Assembly (NCBI GenBank): GCA_947184155.2
Contig: CAMXCT020001113.1
Coordinates: forward strand, 1,421,493 to 1,485,492
Direction: 5' to 3'
DNA: 64,000 bases
Origin: Cladocopium goreaui
Taxonomy: Eukaryota; Sar; Dinophyceae; Suessiales; Symbiodiniaceae
Part shown: positions 28,401-41,100 of the stretch, piece after piece
How the letters are laid out: every line of letters starts with the position of its first letter
Position numbering within the stretch: the first letter of the stretch is position 1
The notes under the pieces: generated by a model
Told to the model about the DNA's origin: nothing
The model's input: the letters and a program-made list of their open reading frames with translations, nothing else
Databases searched by the model: none
Made by a program: the position numbers and the translations under genes

Positions 28401-31400
28401 CGTCTTTTTCGACAACTTGAACAACATTCTGAATCGAGAAGAGTGGACTGGTGTAGTCTTTAGAATGCTATGGATTCACATGGTGGCCCGCAGGTTTTCG
28501 GGACTTGGTTGACTGGGCGATACCTTGCTTCACCTTCAGCAAGATCTAAGCCTAAGCAATCGAAATACACTTGCATGAGCAAATTCTGGTGATGTCAAAA
28601 CGGGCACTTATTGAACCTAGAGATGTACTTAGCTGATCTCATTTATGTTTCTTGGGTATTGTAACACAACTGCGTGTATGTATGTATGTATGTATGTATG
28701 TATGTATGTATGTATATATATATATATGTACAAACTCAAATGAAGATACAGGTATTGGATTTGCTACTTTCCATGGGTCTATTACTTATCTGCTTTTGCA
28801 AAAGAACTAAAAAACATGCAGAACTAAGGATGCGGGCCCTATTCCCCTTACTGTTCTAGATAAACTTTCCAGGACCAGATGAATATACACAAGAAACAAC
28901 AATGCAACAGAACCAATGTTATTTAAACAAGAAACAATAACAAAAGGCTATAAGTCCTAAATCAACATCAATTATCGAACAAAACATCACAAAACACTGT
29001 ATAAGTGGTGCCCCCACAGGGTACCATTCTCCATTTTTGATAGATACATTATGATCAATCCCCAATGTTCATGGTTAAGTCACCATTAGATCCCCATCAG
29101 ACCTCTTTGACATCTCATTAAATCCCATTTGAATCCCATTAAATTCCCATTGACTCCCAAAAATCCGCTAGAATCTCCTTAAATCCCATTAAGTCATGAA
29201 CATCATTAATCCTATTAAAATTCCAAAAATCCGATAGAATCTTATTGAATCCCACTTAACTCACCATGGAAAACCCCATTGAAATCTCCATGGGACGACG
29301 CCTGAGGCGAGCAGTACTCCGTGGCTGGAGGGCGAGATGGATCCACCTGCGGAGCATCCCTTGCTGCGCAGGGAGTGGCTCGATGCGGGAGTCCGGGGCA
29401 GTTCACCCATGGGGATTTCATGGTGATGTTACTGGGATTTGAATGGGGATTTCATATTGTCTGGGAGATTCTTCGGGATGTTTTATGGAGATTTATGCTT
29501 GGTTATGGTTGATTGATTTATAACTCCATAAACTAGTATTATTATTGGCTATTATTATTGGGGATTTATATGTTATTATTATTTGGTTATTATTGAAGAT
29601 TTATAGTTGATGTTTGGCGCCGGGCATGGAAAGTTCATCGGGAACATGGAGAGCAACTCCATCTCACGGCTGGTTTAAATTTCCATGGCGATGAATGACG
29701 AATGAATAATTACTTGTATTTTCACAAAGTTTCCCTCTACACTCTACACCCCTTTGCTGTGGACAATGTTGGAGAATGAAGTCATTTTTTCATTTGCAAG
29801 GAAATGTAACACAATGGACAACTTTGTGCACACACTTTGAAATTCAATGTGGAACTTAACACGGATGCAAGAATTTGGCAACATGGTATATAACTTATAA
29901 AACTAGCGGCTAAACTCTGCATGTAATATGTCCTCAAGGGTCATGTAATTTGTCAATGAAAATACACATGTACACATGCTGTTCCCGTATGTTCGCCTGC
30001 TGAAAATCCCTATGGATCCAAATATTGAGAAGCTACATAGCCACCACCTAAGTAAAAGAACCCAAGTAGTACGGCTTGATCCGTACAGAATAAATGACTT
30101 CCAACAAAATCCCATAACATCCTCACGATACCCTAATGAAGTGCCATTTTCTATGGCAGGCCGGTTCCGCATGAGCACGAGACCCGGGGCATGCCGCCAT
30201 GGATGGCGCCCAACGGGTGCGCTAAGCCGCTAAGGGAAGGGAAGGGCGCTTCGGAGCATGGAGCATGCGCCCATGGTTTATTCCAGGAAGTGTGTTTAAA
30301 ATAAGAGTAAGCCACAATAAGGTGGTGCCCCCGTTCGATAGCTAAATCTGTTGCTTCATCATAAGTCCCATACCTATGCGTTAGTTTATGGAGGATATAT
30401 CTGTACTTAATTAATGGGTTTTATAAAGCAACTTTTTAAACTGGGGAGCCATTTGACTGGCGTTGAGGATTTGGTTGATTTATCTCTTGGGGGATTGCGT
30501 TGTTATCCCGGTGTGGGTCACCTCACTTGCCCAAACAAAACAAGTAGTTGTTGAATGTTACTGAACTATACTGAACTCACTTATACAATTCGTATGAACT
30601 ACCAAGTAGGTGATTCAATTAAAGAAAATGGCTTGGCATTTCCTGAAACATTAGGCAGGAGTTAAGGGCTGATTCTGCTTGATTTTTATTTCCACGTATT
30701 ACCAGCAACTTTTATGATGAGGTCAGAAACAACAAGATTGGGCGATGATGGTTGCAGAATAACATCATTTCCTGTAATGTGGTTAAAATAGTAATACCCT
30801 CTGGTAATTTAACATAGCTATTGAAAATGGCCATAGACATAGTGGATTTACACAGTGAAAACGGTGATTTCCAGTTCGTTAAGTAAACGTTTACCAGAGG
30901 GTAAACCATTCCCCATTCATCACCATTTTTATTGGTCTGTTTACCATCAATGGGATGGTCATCCGAAACATCTCCTGAAACTCGCCGGTCCATATTACAA
31001 GCCAATGAAATACAGATCGTAAATGTCCCCAGTCATATGATCACAATTTGCAATGTGTACCTACCTATTCCCCAGCTATATGGGCTTTGACACTCGTATT
31101 GTTGGCCGGTTGTTGCTTTGGGCAAGTGGAAGCTGATATGTACTGCCCCGCTTGCAGTAAAGCTTAGGAGAAACTTCAAGATGAAGTCCAGCGTCGGCTC
31201 GTTGGCTTCTCCCTATGTCCATCATTTACCTGGATTATTCAAATAAGATGCTACCTGGTTGGTGGTTGGAACATGTTTTATTTTTCCATATTTCCCATCA
31301 TATTGGGAATGTCATAATCCCAACTGACGAAGTCCATCATTTTTCAGAGGGGTAGGTATACCACCAACCAGATATTAGATCATCTTGTGGAATGGTGCAT

Positions 31401-34400
31401 ATTATTGCATATTGAAATTCCCAAAATGAGGTGTTCCCTCATCAATGGACTATTCACAATGTCCATGATTTACCTGGATTATTCCAATACTGGTTGGTGG
31501 TTTGGAACATTAATTTTATTAATTTTCATATATTGGGAATAATCCTTCCCATTGACTTTCATATTTTTCAGAGGGGTTGACACCACCAACCAGCTGGATT
31601 ATTCCAATAAGATTCGGGTAGTTCCCCAAGAAAACCACTCCGATGGAAGCCCACCTGGGATCAAATCATCAGGGACATGATTTCGACATATAGACTCCAT
31701 CAGCAGATATTTTTTTGCATAACCACAATAACAGCGCATCCATGCGCATCCCAATAACAATAAGGACATATAAGGACTATTATGGACAAATATATAAGAA
31801 TAGAATGATAGACAACATTAAACAACTGGGTTATCACACTTATTGGATGTTTATAAGGGGTCTATTCTAACAATAAAAACGACATCCCAATAAGCCCAGC
31901 CATTTCGTTCACCATCCACGGCAACGATCCCTCGCAACCAGGGGCTTGCGCCACGTGCTGGGAACCAACTTCGAGCAACGCCACGGACATCCCAACTCGG
32001 TGCGGTTTGCCGAGGGCGGGATGGGAAAGGTGCGATATAGGGATGGGTCAAATGGTCAAGACCTACAATGTGAGGCCCCCCAGTTGTTTTTGTTGGTTTA
32101 TAAACACCGTGAACTATAGTTATAAGATGTTATAAGTATGATAAACCATTGTTATTGGAGTTATGTGCACTAACTTAGCTAACTATGGGGCACCACATTG
32201 TAGCATTACCATATGACTGGGGGATAACCATCCATAGCATCAAAAACAACCACTATTTGAGGTACCCGGATTGGATTTTGACCACCAATTGGGGACATAT
32301 TATATAGCAATCTGTGGAACATACGGGGACAATATGAGACAGAACAAGTTCGCTGGAAACCCCACGTTTGCCCGCATCGGATCCCGCATACATGCTCAAA
32401 TCCCTTCGTAGGGCTAACGCTTTTTACTTTCCAAAACCCTAAAAGCCTAAAACCCTAAAAGCCTAAAAACTTAAACCCTAAATTAAAACCCTAAAACCTA
32501 GAGTCAAAATCACCGCGTATAGCCAGTGTTTTCATTCATCCTTTGGTGACAAGTATATGATATTGTTTGGGTGTGTTATTTGAGTGTGGGCGAATGTGGG
32601 GTTTGGAGGAACAACTTATATAATGTCGGGATGGGATTATGTTTATTATTATTATTAGTATTAAAATTATTTTGTTTTTTTAAATGTTTTGTTTTTTAAT
32701 GATGGTTTGAATCGGACAATCAATAATCAACGGCGAATTCATTGAGATGTTTCATGGGATTCAATGGAGAATTAGCCTGTGGTTATCTATCATATCTATA
32801 ATATATAGATGGTCCATTAAAAAACATGTTTATGATGATTAGCCTATTAACATTGGTGAATTTCCAGTACGCCACAAGAAAAATAACCAGAGGGTAGTAA
32901 GCATGAAGAGCATTTGACCAAGAATGGTGGTATAAACCAACTGTAACTGGTTGGTGGTGACTGGAACCATGGAATTTTATGACTTTCCATATAGGATCAT
33001 GATCCCAACTGACGTTCACTCCATCATTTTTCAGAGGGGTAGGTTGAAACCACCAACCAGAATAATATGTTTTTTTTTTTTGATATAATGGGGATGTAGT
33101 ATGGGACGCATATCAATCTATGGAACATGTGGAGATTGTACCAAGAAGAATGGGAAAAATCACCTGATAATATGAGCATAGATATGGATAGGTATATGAC
33201 AATACGGTAGTTTGCGGAACTGATTGCTAATTTATGCTATTTTATCGGTATGTCCAGCAATGTTATATAAATATATATATATATAGATACATATTAGAGG
33301 TAATGTTTAGTAAACTTCGTGGGGTTCCTTCCCAGCCATTCAGTGAACTTTAGAGAGATTTTTCATCTTTATCCAGCATGGGGAGTGGCTTGCAGGGGTT
33401 GCACCATTTTTTTATGGAATGGGGAGTTAAGAAACATCAACCAGTGGGTATAAGCTTCGAATTATGATATTTAGTGGGATATAGTGGGATATCCAACCAA
33501 CATACTCGGAGGTTAAAACATGTTAAAACCATGAAATCTGAGGATACAATGGCCATACAGCCAACAATATGGGTATAACATGGGCTGTGGGATAGATGGG
33601 GCTATAACCACCCATAAACAGGGCTATCCTCATTGGATGCAATGGGAAAGTCATCTAATAAATGGTGACACGTTCTGGCTGAATAGTGGTATACTGGTAT
33701 ATTATGGGATAGTGATTTGTTTGGGAAATACATGGAAATATAATTTGTGTTTTCCGCCTTGGGAATTCTTCTTGGATTTCTGTTTCCCTGATCGTTTGCT
33801 TTTCTGCTTCTCCCTGCTTCTTCGCTTTTCTGCTTCTCTAAGATTTCTTTCTTTTTGCTTCTCTGTTTGTTGCTTTTCCCTGCTTCTTTGCTTCTTTGTT
33901 TTTTCTTTTTTTCCATGTTTCTTTGCTTCTCTGCTTTTTTGCTTCTTTGCTGCTTTGCTCTTCTGCTTCTTTGCTTTCCCTGCTTTTTTGCTTCCCAAGC
34001 CAAAACAATCCCTAAGATACATTATATAAATAAACACTAAACCACCCTACATAAACCCCAAACCAACCCCAAAAAAATAAAAAGACTAAAACAACCCTAA
34101 GTGAATCCCAAGCAAACCCTAAATAAATCTGAACACTTACCCCATAGATCCTAAACCAACCCTAAATAGATCTCAAGCAAAGCCTAAACAAACCCTGAAC
34201 CAAACCCAGCCTAAATAAACCTTAAACAAACCTTAAATAGATTCTCAAGAAAACCTAATTAGACCTTAAACCAGGCCTAAGCAAACCCTAAACCAACCGA
34301 AAAATAAATCTAAAACCAACCCCTAAAAACTAAACCAACACCAAAACCAACCCTAAGCCAAGCCCTAAATAAACCAACCCTAAACCAACCCTAAATGAAT

Positions 34401-35156
34401 CCTAGGTGGAAAATACCATGCGACATGAACAGTTCGAGCACCAAAATGTTGCAAATACCACGGAAAATGAGAGGTTTGGAGTCCAAATGTTGCAAAATGT
34501 GTTTGAAATGGCAGCTTCCAGCTCCAAAATGCTGCAAATAGCACGGGAAACGGACAGGACAGGAGATCCAAAAAAAGATCCAAAAACGGAAAAACAAAAA
34601 AAAACAAAACAATTCCAGACCCATATATATAATATATCGCCAACAAGATGGTATTTGGGTGTGTCTGAATATGGGATATCTTATGGGGATGTGACCTACA
34701 ATATTGGCATATGAACCGGGATATGTATAACTATATATATATATATATATATAATTATATGTACAATGGGATGTATAAAAATAACATATGATATTTGAGA
34801 ACTTGGACGGTATGGTTATATTTTCAAAAGTGTTCGAGCAGTTATGTACACCTACAAATATGGCTATGGATCAATACCTATAAATACCATTTTTAGGGGG
34901 ATGAACATCCATTTACCAGCTATTTTGATGTTCACCAGGGGTGCAAGGTTTTGACCCATCCCCATATAAGTTTTAGTTTTTGACCATTGCTGTGGCCAAC
35001 TGTTGTGCTGTGAATGGTCGACCAAGAGTTTTGTTCATACTGCACGCAAGCGGTGAAATGCGTGTGTGTGTGTGTGTTGTGGTTTTTATATGTTATATAT
35101 GTATATATGTTTACATTCAAATTACATCACCTTGTTTCAATATGTGATGATGATGA

Positions 35157-35192
<36 letters not shown>

Positions 35193-38100
35193 TATATTTC
35201 CCCATTCAAGTTGACATCGGCAAGTTCCAACTTTGTCACCTATGCAGTCCCATGATGTTTGTTGCTTATACTTTCCTATATGGTTTTGTCTGAAATATCA
35301 ATGGGAATTCCAGGATCCTAAAATGGAGGTACTGTACCATATAAGGCCATATTTTGGGGGTATATCCCCTTACAGAAGCCTTACATAGGCCTTAAAATAA
35401 ATGATAGGTACCACGGTACCTCCATTTTGGGTTCCTGGAATGGCCATTGAAAAAAAGGCATCCCCAAATACAAAATATGTTGAAACTCAGCTTTCGTTAT
35501 TCAGAATGCATTTCTGTCGAGGGTCCACCAAATGCCCATATCCTGAAACTATATCCTCAATCAATCTATCTCTTAACTATAGATAGATATGGCCTCAAAA
35601 AGATATATCTATATAGTTAATGGATACACTAAGGCGCAGGATTTTTTATTTACTCTATCCTTAATTGTATGGTATGGTACCACCAGGACAACTAAGCCTT
35701 CGTTATTGGAGTTAGAAACCAACTCACCTGACTAAGTCAGTCATGGGGCCAACCTGTCGGCCCAGACCCCTTCGACCAATCCACTCGTCAGCGAGGAAGG
35801 GCTACGGAATGGGCGGTTCTTTTGGGTTTATGGGATGGTCAGACTGTCAGACCTTCGGTTTTTCGGGGATGGGGCTGCCAGATGGGTTTGTCTGAAAATG
35901 GGGAATACCTCGGCAAAAAAAAAAATGAAAGCCACAAGAATTCTGGAGAACTCATATGCCGAATTGCATTCCCCTTGCAGGAAATAGTGATTTCCATCAT
36001 TGCATAGAATGTGGTAAGTACCTGATTTTCAGACAAATCCAGATGTGAAGACTGATGACCTTAGGCTCTCTTTGGATTAGATCCGATAGGAACTCCAAGT
36101 GACTATCACTGGTAGCAACCGGCATGGTGCAAAAAATCCAAAACCGGCATTTGTTTTGATGGTTGTAACATCCAAGGAATACTTCACTGGCCTGCACTTG
36201 TTTAGGACATTTGAAAGTATTCGGAGGTAAGCTGGTTTGGCTCAATATCCATTGGGGAGACTCCAAAAATGCGGTAGGGATTCTTGACATGATATCTCAA
36301 AAGGTGACAGTGTGACAGCGTTGGAAAACAAGGTCAGAACGAAAGCATTTTTTTGAACAACTACAAAGTGTGCAAACCATGTAGGGGGAACTCTTTTGAT
36401 CTGTTTCCTTCCCATGTGTACGAAATAACATGTGTCGCTCAAATATAGTCATGGAGCATGAAAATCATTGCCCAAGATGCCAATGTTCCAAAAACACCGT
36501 GGAGTTTAGCGAATAAACATTGTGCATCCTGTTTATATCTGTTTATTTTATTCCCATTCAGATTTGCTCAGCTATACCTTCCCAGCCGTGCCATGAAGCG
36601 CAAAGCCGAAAGCTTTCAGGAGGCAGAGAGTTCCATCAAACTTGAGGTCTCCTTGCCAAGTGGACGGTGTGCAACCGTCTCGGTTTTGGAGTCTGGCACC
36701 GTTGCTGACCTGAAAATCGCTGCGCAACGGTCTCTGGAGCAACGCTTCCTGAGACTTGCAACAGCTGATGGGCGTCTTTTGGATCCAACAGACTCTCTTC
36801 ACCTTTCTGGGCTCCGAGATGGAGACAGCATCGCTGCCGTAGCGCAACAGCCAAAGCTAGCTGCAAGGATGCATGCATTTGCTTTGTGGTGCATTGGAGG
36901 CAGAATTGTCACATGGGGCCATCCGGATTGTGGTGGAGTCCCACATCGGTTCGGGAATATTAAGGACCAGCTCAACAATGTTCAGCAGGTTTGTGGAACG
37001 AAATTTGCCTTTGCTGCGGTTTTGTCAGATGGAAGCGTGGTGACCTGGGGTGATCTAGACTGTGGTGGTGACAGCTCCAAAGTGCAAGATCAGCTCAAAA
37101 ACGTTAGGCAGATTTCTGGCGCATTCGGCGCTTTTGCTGCCATTTTGGCAGATGGAAGCGTCGTGACCTGGGGCGATCCAGACCGTGGTGGTGACAGCTC
37201 CAGAGAGCAAGATCAGCTGAAAGACGTTCGGCAGATTTCTGCCACATCCGGCGCTTTTGCTGCCATTTTGGCAGATGGAAGCGTCGTGACCTGGGGCGAT
37301 CCAGACCGTGGTGGTGACAGCTCCAAAGTGCAAGATCAGCTGAAAAACGTTAGGCAGATTTCTGGCACATTCGGCGCTTTTGCTGCCATTTTGGCAGATG
37401 GAAGCGTCGTGACCTGGGGCGATCCAGACCGTGGTGGTGACAGCTCCAAAGTGCAAGATCAGCTGAAAAACGTTAGGCAGATTTCTGGCACATTCGGCGC
37501 TTTTGCTGCCATTTTGGCAGATGGAAGCGTCGTGACCTGGGGTGATCCAGACCGTGGTGGTGACAGCTCCAAAGTGCAAGATCAGCTCAAAAACGTTAGG
37601 CAGATTTCTGGCACATTCGGCGCTTTTGCTACCATTTTGGCAGATGGAAGCGTCGTGACCTGGGGCGATCCAGACCGTGGTGGTGACAGCTCCAAAGTGC
37701 AAGATCAGCTGAAAAACGTTCAGCAGATTTCTGGCACATTCGGCGCTTTTGCTGCCATTTTGGCAGATGGAAGCGTCGTGACCTGGGGCGATCCAGACCG
37801 TGGTGGTGACAGCTCCAGAGAGCAAGATCAGCTGAAAGACGTTCGGCAGGTTTCTGGCACATTCAGCGCTTTTGCTGCCATTTTGGCAGATGGAAGCGTC
37901 GTGACCTGGGGCGAACCAGGCTTTGGTGGTGACAGCTCCGAGGTCCAAGCTCAGTTTTTGTACATCTAGTGAATCAATTACTGTCTAGGCATACCACAGG
38001 GCCAAAATGAACATGTCTTGCTGGCTGATTTGCATTTGTTTGAGGTGAAGCGTCTTCCCTCACATCCTCATGTTGGTCGTTTCGGGTTTGTGATTCCGTG

Positions 38101-41100
38101 GCATCTCACAGTAACATCAATGAACAGAGAATTGCATAGATATTTGCTGTACATCATGTTTTTAATCGGCTATGGATCAATACCTATACATACCATTTTT
38201 TGAGGGATGAACATCCATAAATCCCAGCTCTTTTGATGTGAACTACAGGGGTACTATTGGTTTTGACACACTGCCAAGCCTCCAAATTTCGGCATGGAAA
38301 GCTTCACCGAATCGCAGGACTTTGATGCCATCTTCACTGAAGCTAGCGGACGTCCCTTGGATTCAGATCTTGAAGTGCGTTTTGCTGTGGTCCTATGGTG
38401 GGCAAACTCACTCCTGGATGATTTTTGGGGATATGTAAAATCAAGTTCTGTATGGTTTTTCTATACAACATGTCTCATATACCGTGTATCTATATATATA
38501 TATAATTATATATAGATGTATAATTATTAGTTGTATGACTGCCAACTGGTACTGTGTGTTGAGTATCATGTAGCCCGTCCCCATATCAATGTACTAATTA
38601 TTAAGCTACCCGATTTTGTTGCCGGGTCCTACAGGGGATTCATGATCATTCATTTTGTGGTTTAAGTTGATTTATTGCCCATGGCGCAAGGTTTTTTATC
38701 AATGAATGACAGGTGCTTCCCATTACTTCAATCAACGTTTGGGCAAAGCTCAAGTCTTGAAGTTTTGATCAATTCAAGCTTTAGATTAGGGATTGAACTT
38801 CAATTCTTTGTGATTATATGTGATTATATGTGATTATATTATTTTTCCTATGGTTAAATCTCCAATTTTGATGTTTCAATCATCCTCCTGTCTCACTGAA
38901 AATTAGGCATCTTTCATGCCGAACCCTCAAGATGTTTTCTTGCATCCCCAATCTCCATCAATCTCCCATCTCTAGATGATTTACCTCTGTAAACACCGGA
39001 CATTTCCTGCCCATCACCGTTCGACGCCCCGAGGTCTCCGTTCCCAGCTGCGGCTGCCGGAGCCCGAGGCCACACCGGCGGCGCCGGCGCCGACAACGGC
39101 GACGCCGACAGCGGTGCCCACGGAGGCGCCGGCGAAGGCGGAGGAGCTGAGGGGCGGGGATCATTTCTGCCACAGCTATGGGCTGGTTGGTGATTTCAAA
39201 CATGTTTTCTTTTCCATAATATTCTGTTTGAAACCACCAACCAGCAATAATTTTTAGTGAGAAACAATAGATCTGATTGGTGGTTTCAAACATCACCTGG
39301 AAATATGAAGATATCATAGGAATAATGGGATAATTATGATCTGGTTGGTGTTTTCAAGCATGAATTTTATTGTCCATTTTCTATATGGGATGTCATCCTT
39401 CCCATTGACGAACTCCATCATTTTTCAAGATGGTGAAAACATGTTAAAACCACCAACCAGTGGGTAAATCATGTAAAATCGCCCTGAAAATGGGGGGTGA
39501 TGGTTTTCTGATGTTGCATGGGATTTAAACAAAAAAAAGTAGCTTAATGGAACCTAATTTTTCATGGTGGCCCCGAAAATTGAGCAGGACAAATGATGGT
39601 TTACCTGCAAATGCGTTATATTCAAAGCCTCACAAAAGGTACTCATAGCCGCCTTTGACATGAGAATTTCACATAATTTCATTCGCAAAAAAAATATAAT
39701 TTATCCATTTATCCACGGGATTTATGGAAACTTATGGGGTTAATGATGCATCCAGTCATTATGGTTTTTAATCCCCATAACAGCCCCATTTCATGGTGTA
39801 AATATCATTTTACGCGTGAATAGTTAAACCCAAACATGTGATATATCCCATCCTATATCGTCCCAATCATCGATGGCTAATCCCCCATTCATGTTAATCG
39901 TGAACCCATCGCATTTTGGATCGTCAAATCCATCGTCTGCGATGCATAGCTATTGAAAATGGCAATTTGTACTTGATTTAATGGGTAAATCCACTATAAA
40001 TTTCCTTTTTCAATAGCTATACTAGAGGCTAACTGTTTACCAGAGGCTAAATCCACCATTTTTCCGCTTCATTGGAGCTTCCAACTGTTCACCTTGCCTC
40101 CAGGAGACCGCCGCTGAGGCCCCGCCGGCGGAGGCGACCGAGGCTCCGCCGGCGACCCCGGAGCCGGCGCAAGCTCCGCCGCAGGAGGCGCCGCCGGCGC
40201 CGCCACAGGAGGCCGGGTACGGTGGATGACCTGTAAAAGTGATGGAAAGATGGGGACTTTGAACCTGGCTTCACCAAAAATGATGGTTGATTTGGTTGAA
40301 GCAGCAAAACATGAGGTTAAAAATGAGGTTTTAAGCAAGTAAGATGATAGTTGTACATTGAGATTGATTTTGAATGTAAGGATTGTAAAACTATATCAGT
40401 TTCAACGCGTTTTGGATCGGGAGACGGAAACGAAAAACATCTCCATGGGATGGATTGGTGAGTGTTGGATTATGTTAGTTACCCCATTATGTGTTTTTTT
40501 CCCACCATAAACCCAACAGTTATATTGGTGTTTGGTGTTCTGTCTGCCTACTAACATATAAATCAACCATCAGAATGTTTGTTGGTTAAATCCAAATTGT
40601 CGTTCGGTAGATCACCAGTTCATCTTGTTAATATCTAATATTTTGTTTTAACTGATTCAGTCAGCATGTTTGATGGAAAGACTCACACTTTGAATGGCCT
40701 TAAATGGCCACACGTCGACAATGTTTGCTGCTGAGCTGCAGCAGAGCTGGTAAAATTCGCTTAAATCAGGTTAAATCCCATTCAATCCCATCGGCATTGG
40801 CATTGAAAACCCTTCCGATTTGTCCCATTCCCAAGGGTCCCAACTACCTGGATCCAGATCTTAGGTGCTTAAACTCCATGTCACGCCAGGTGGCAGAGGT
40901 GCCAGCTGAAGCTACAGAAGCCACGCCTGAGGCCGGAATCCAAATCGTGGTGAGTTGGGATGCTGCATTTTTTTTCGGGAAGTTGATGTGAGTTAATGGG
41001 ATTGAATGGGATTGAAATGGCCAAGTTGGTGAACATAACTCCATTAACTATGGTGTACGGAAATTATAGCGTATAGTTGAGGGTGATACTAAGCCAACTT

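Noticed and set aside
33580-34037. Frames of 149 (+), 133 (-) and 111 (-) codons
   Set aside because: They are open because the DNA is a CT/CTTTG low-complexity tract; products are Phe/Leu/Cys-rich or Lys/Glu/Ser-rich only.
37055-37948. Minus-strand 297-codon frame as a gene
   Set aside because: It mirrors the RCC1-type repeat array on the opposite strand and has no independent coding signature.
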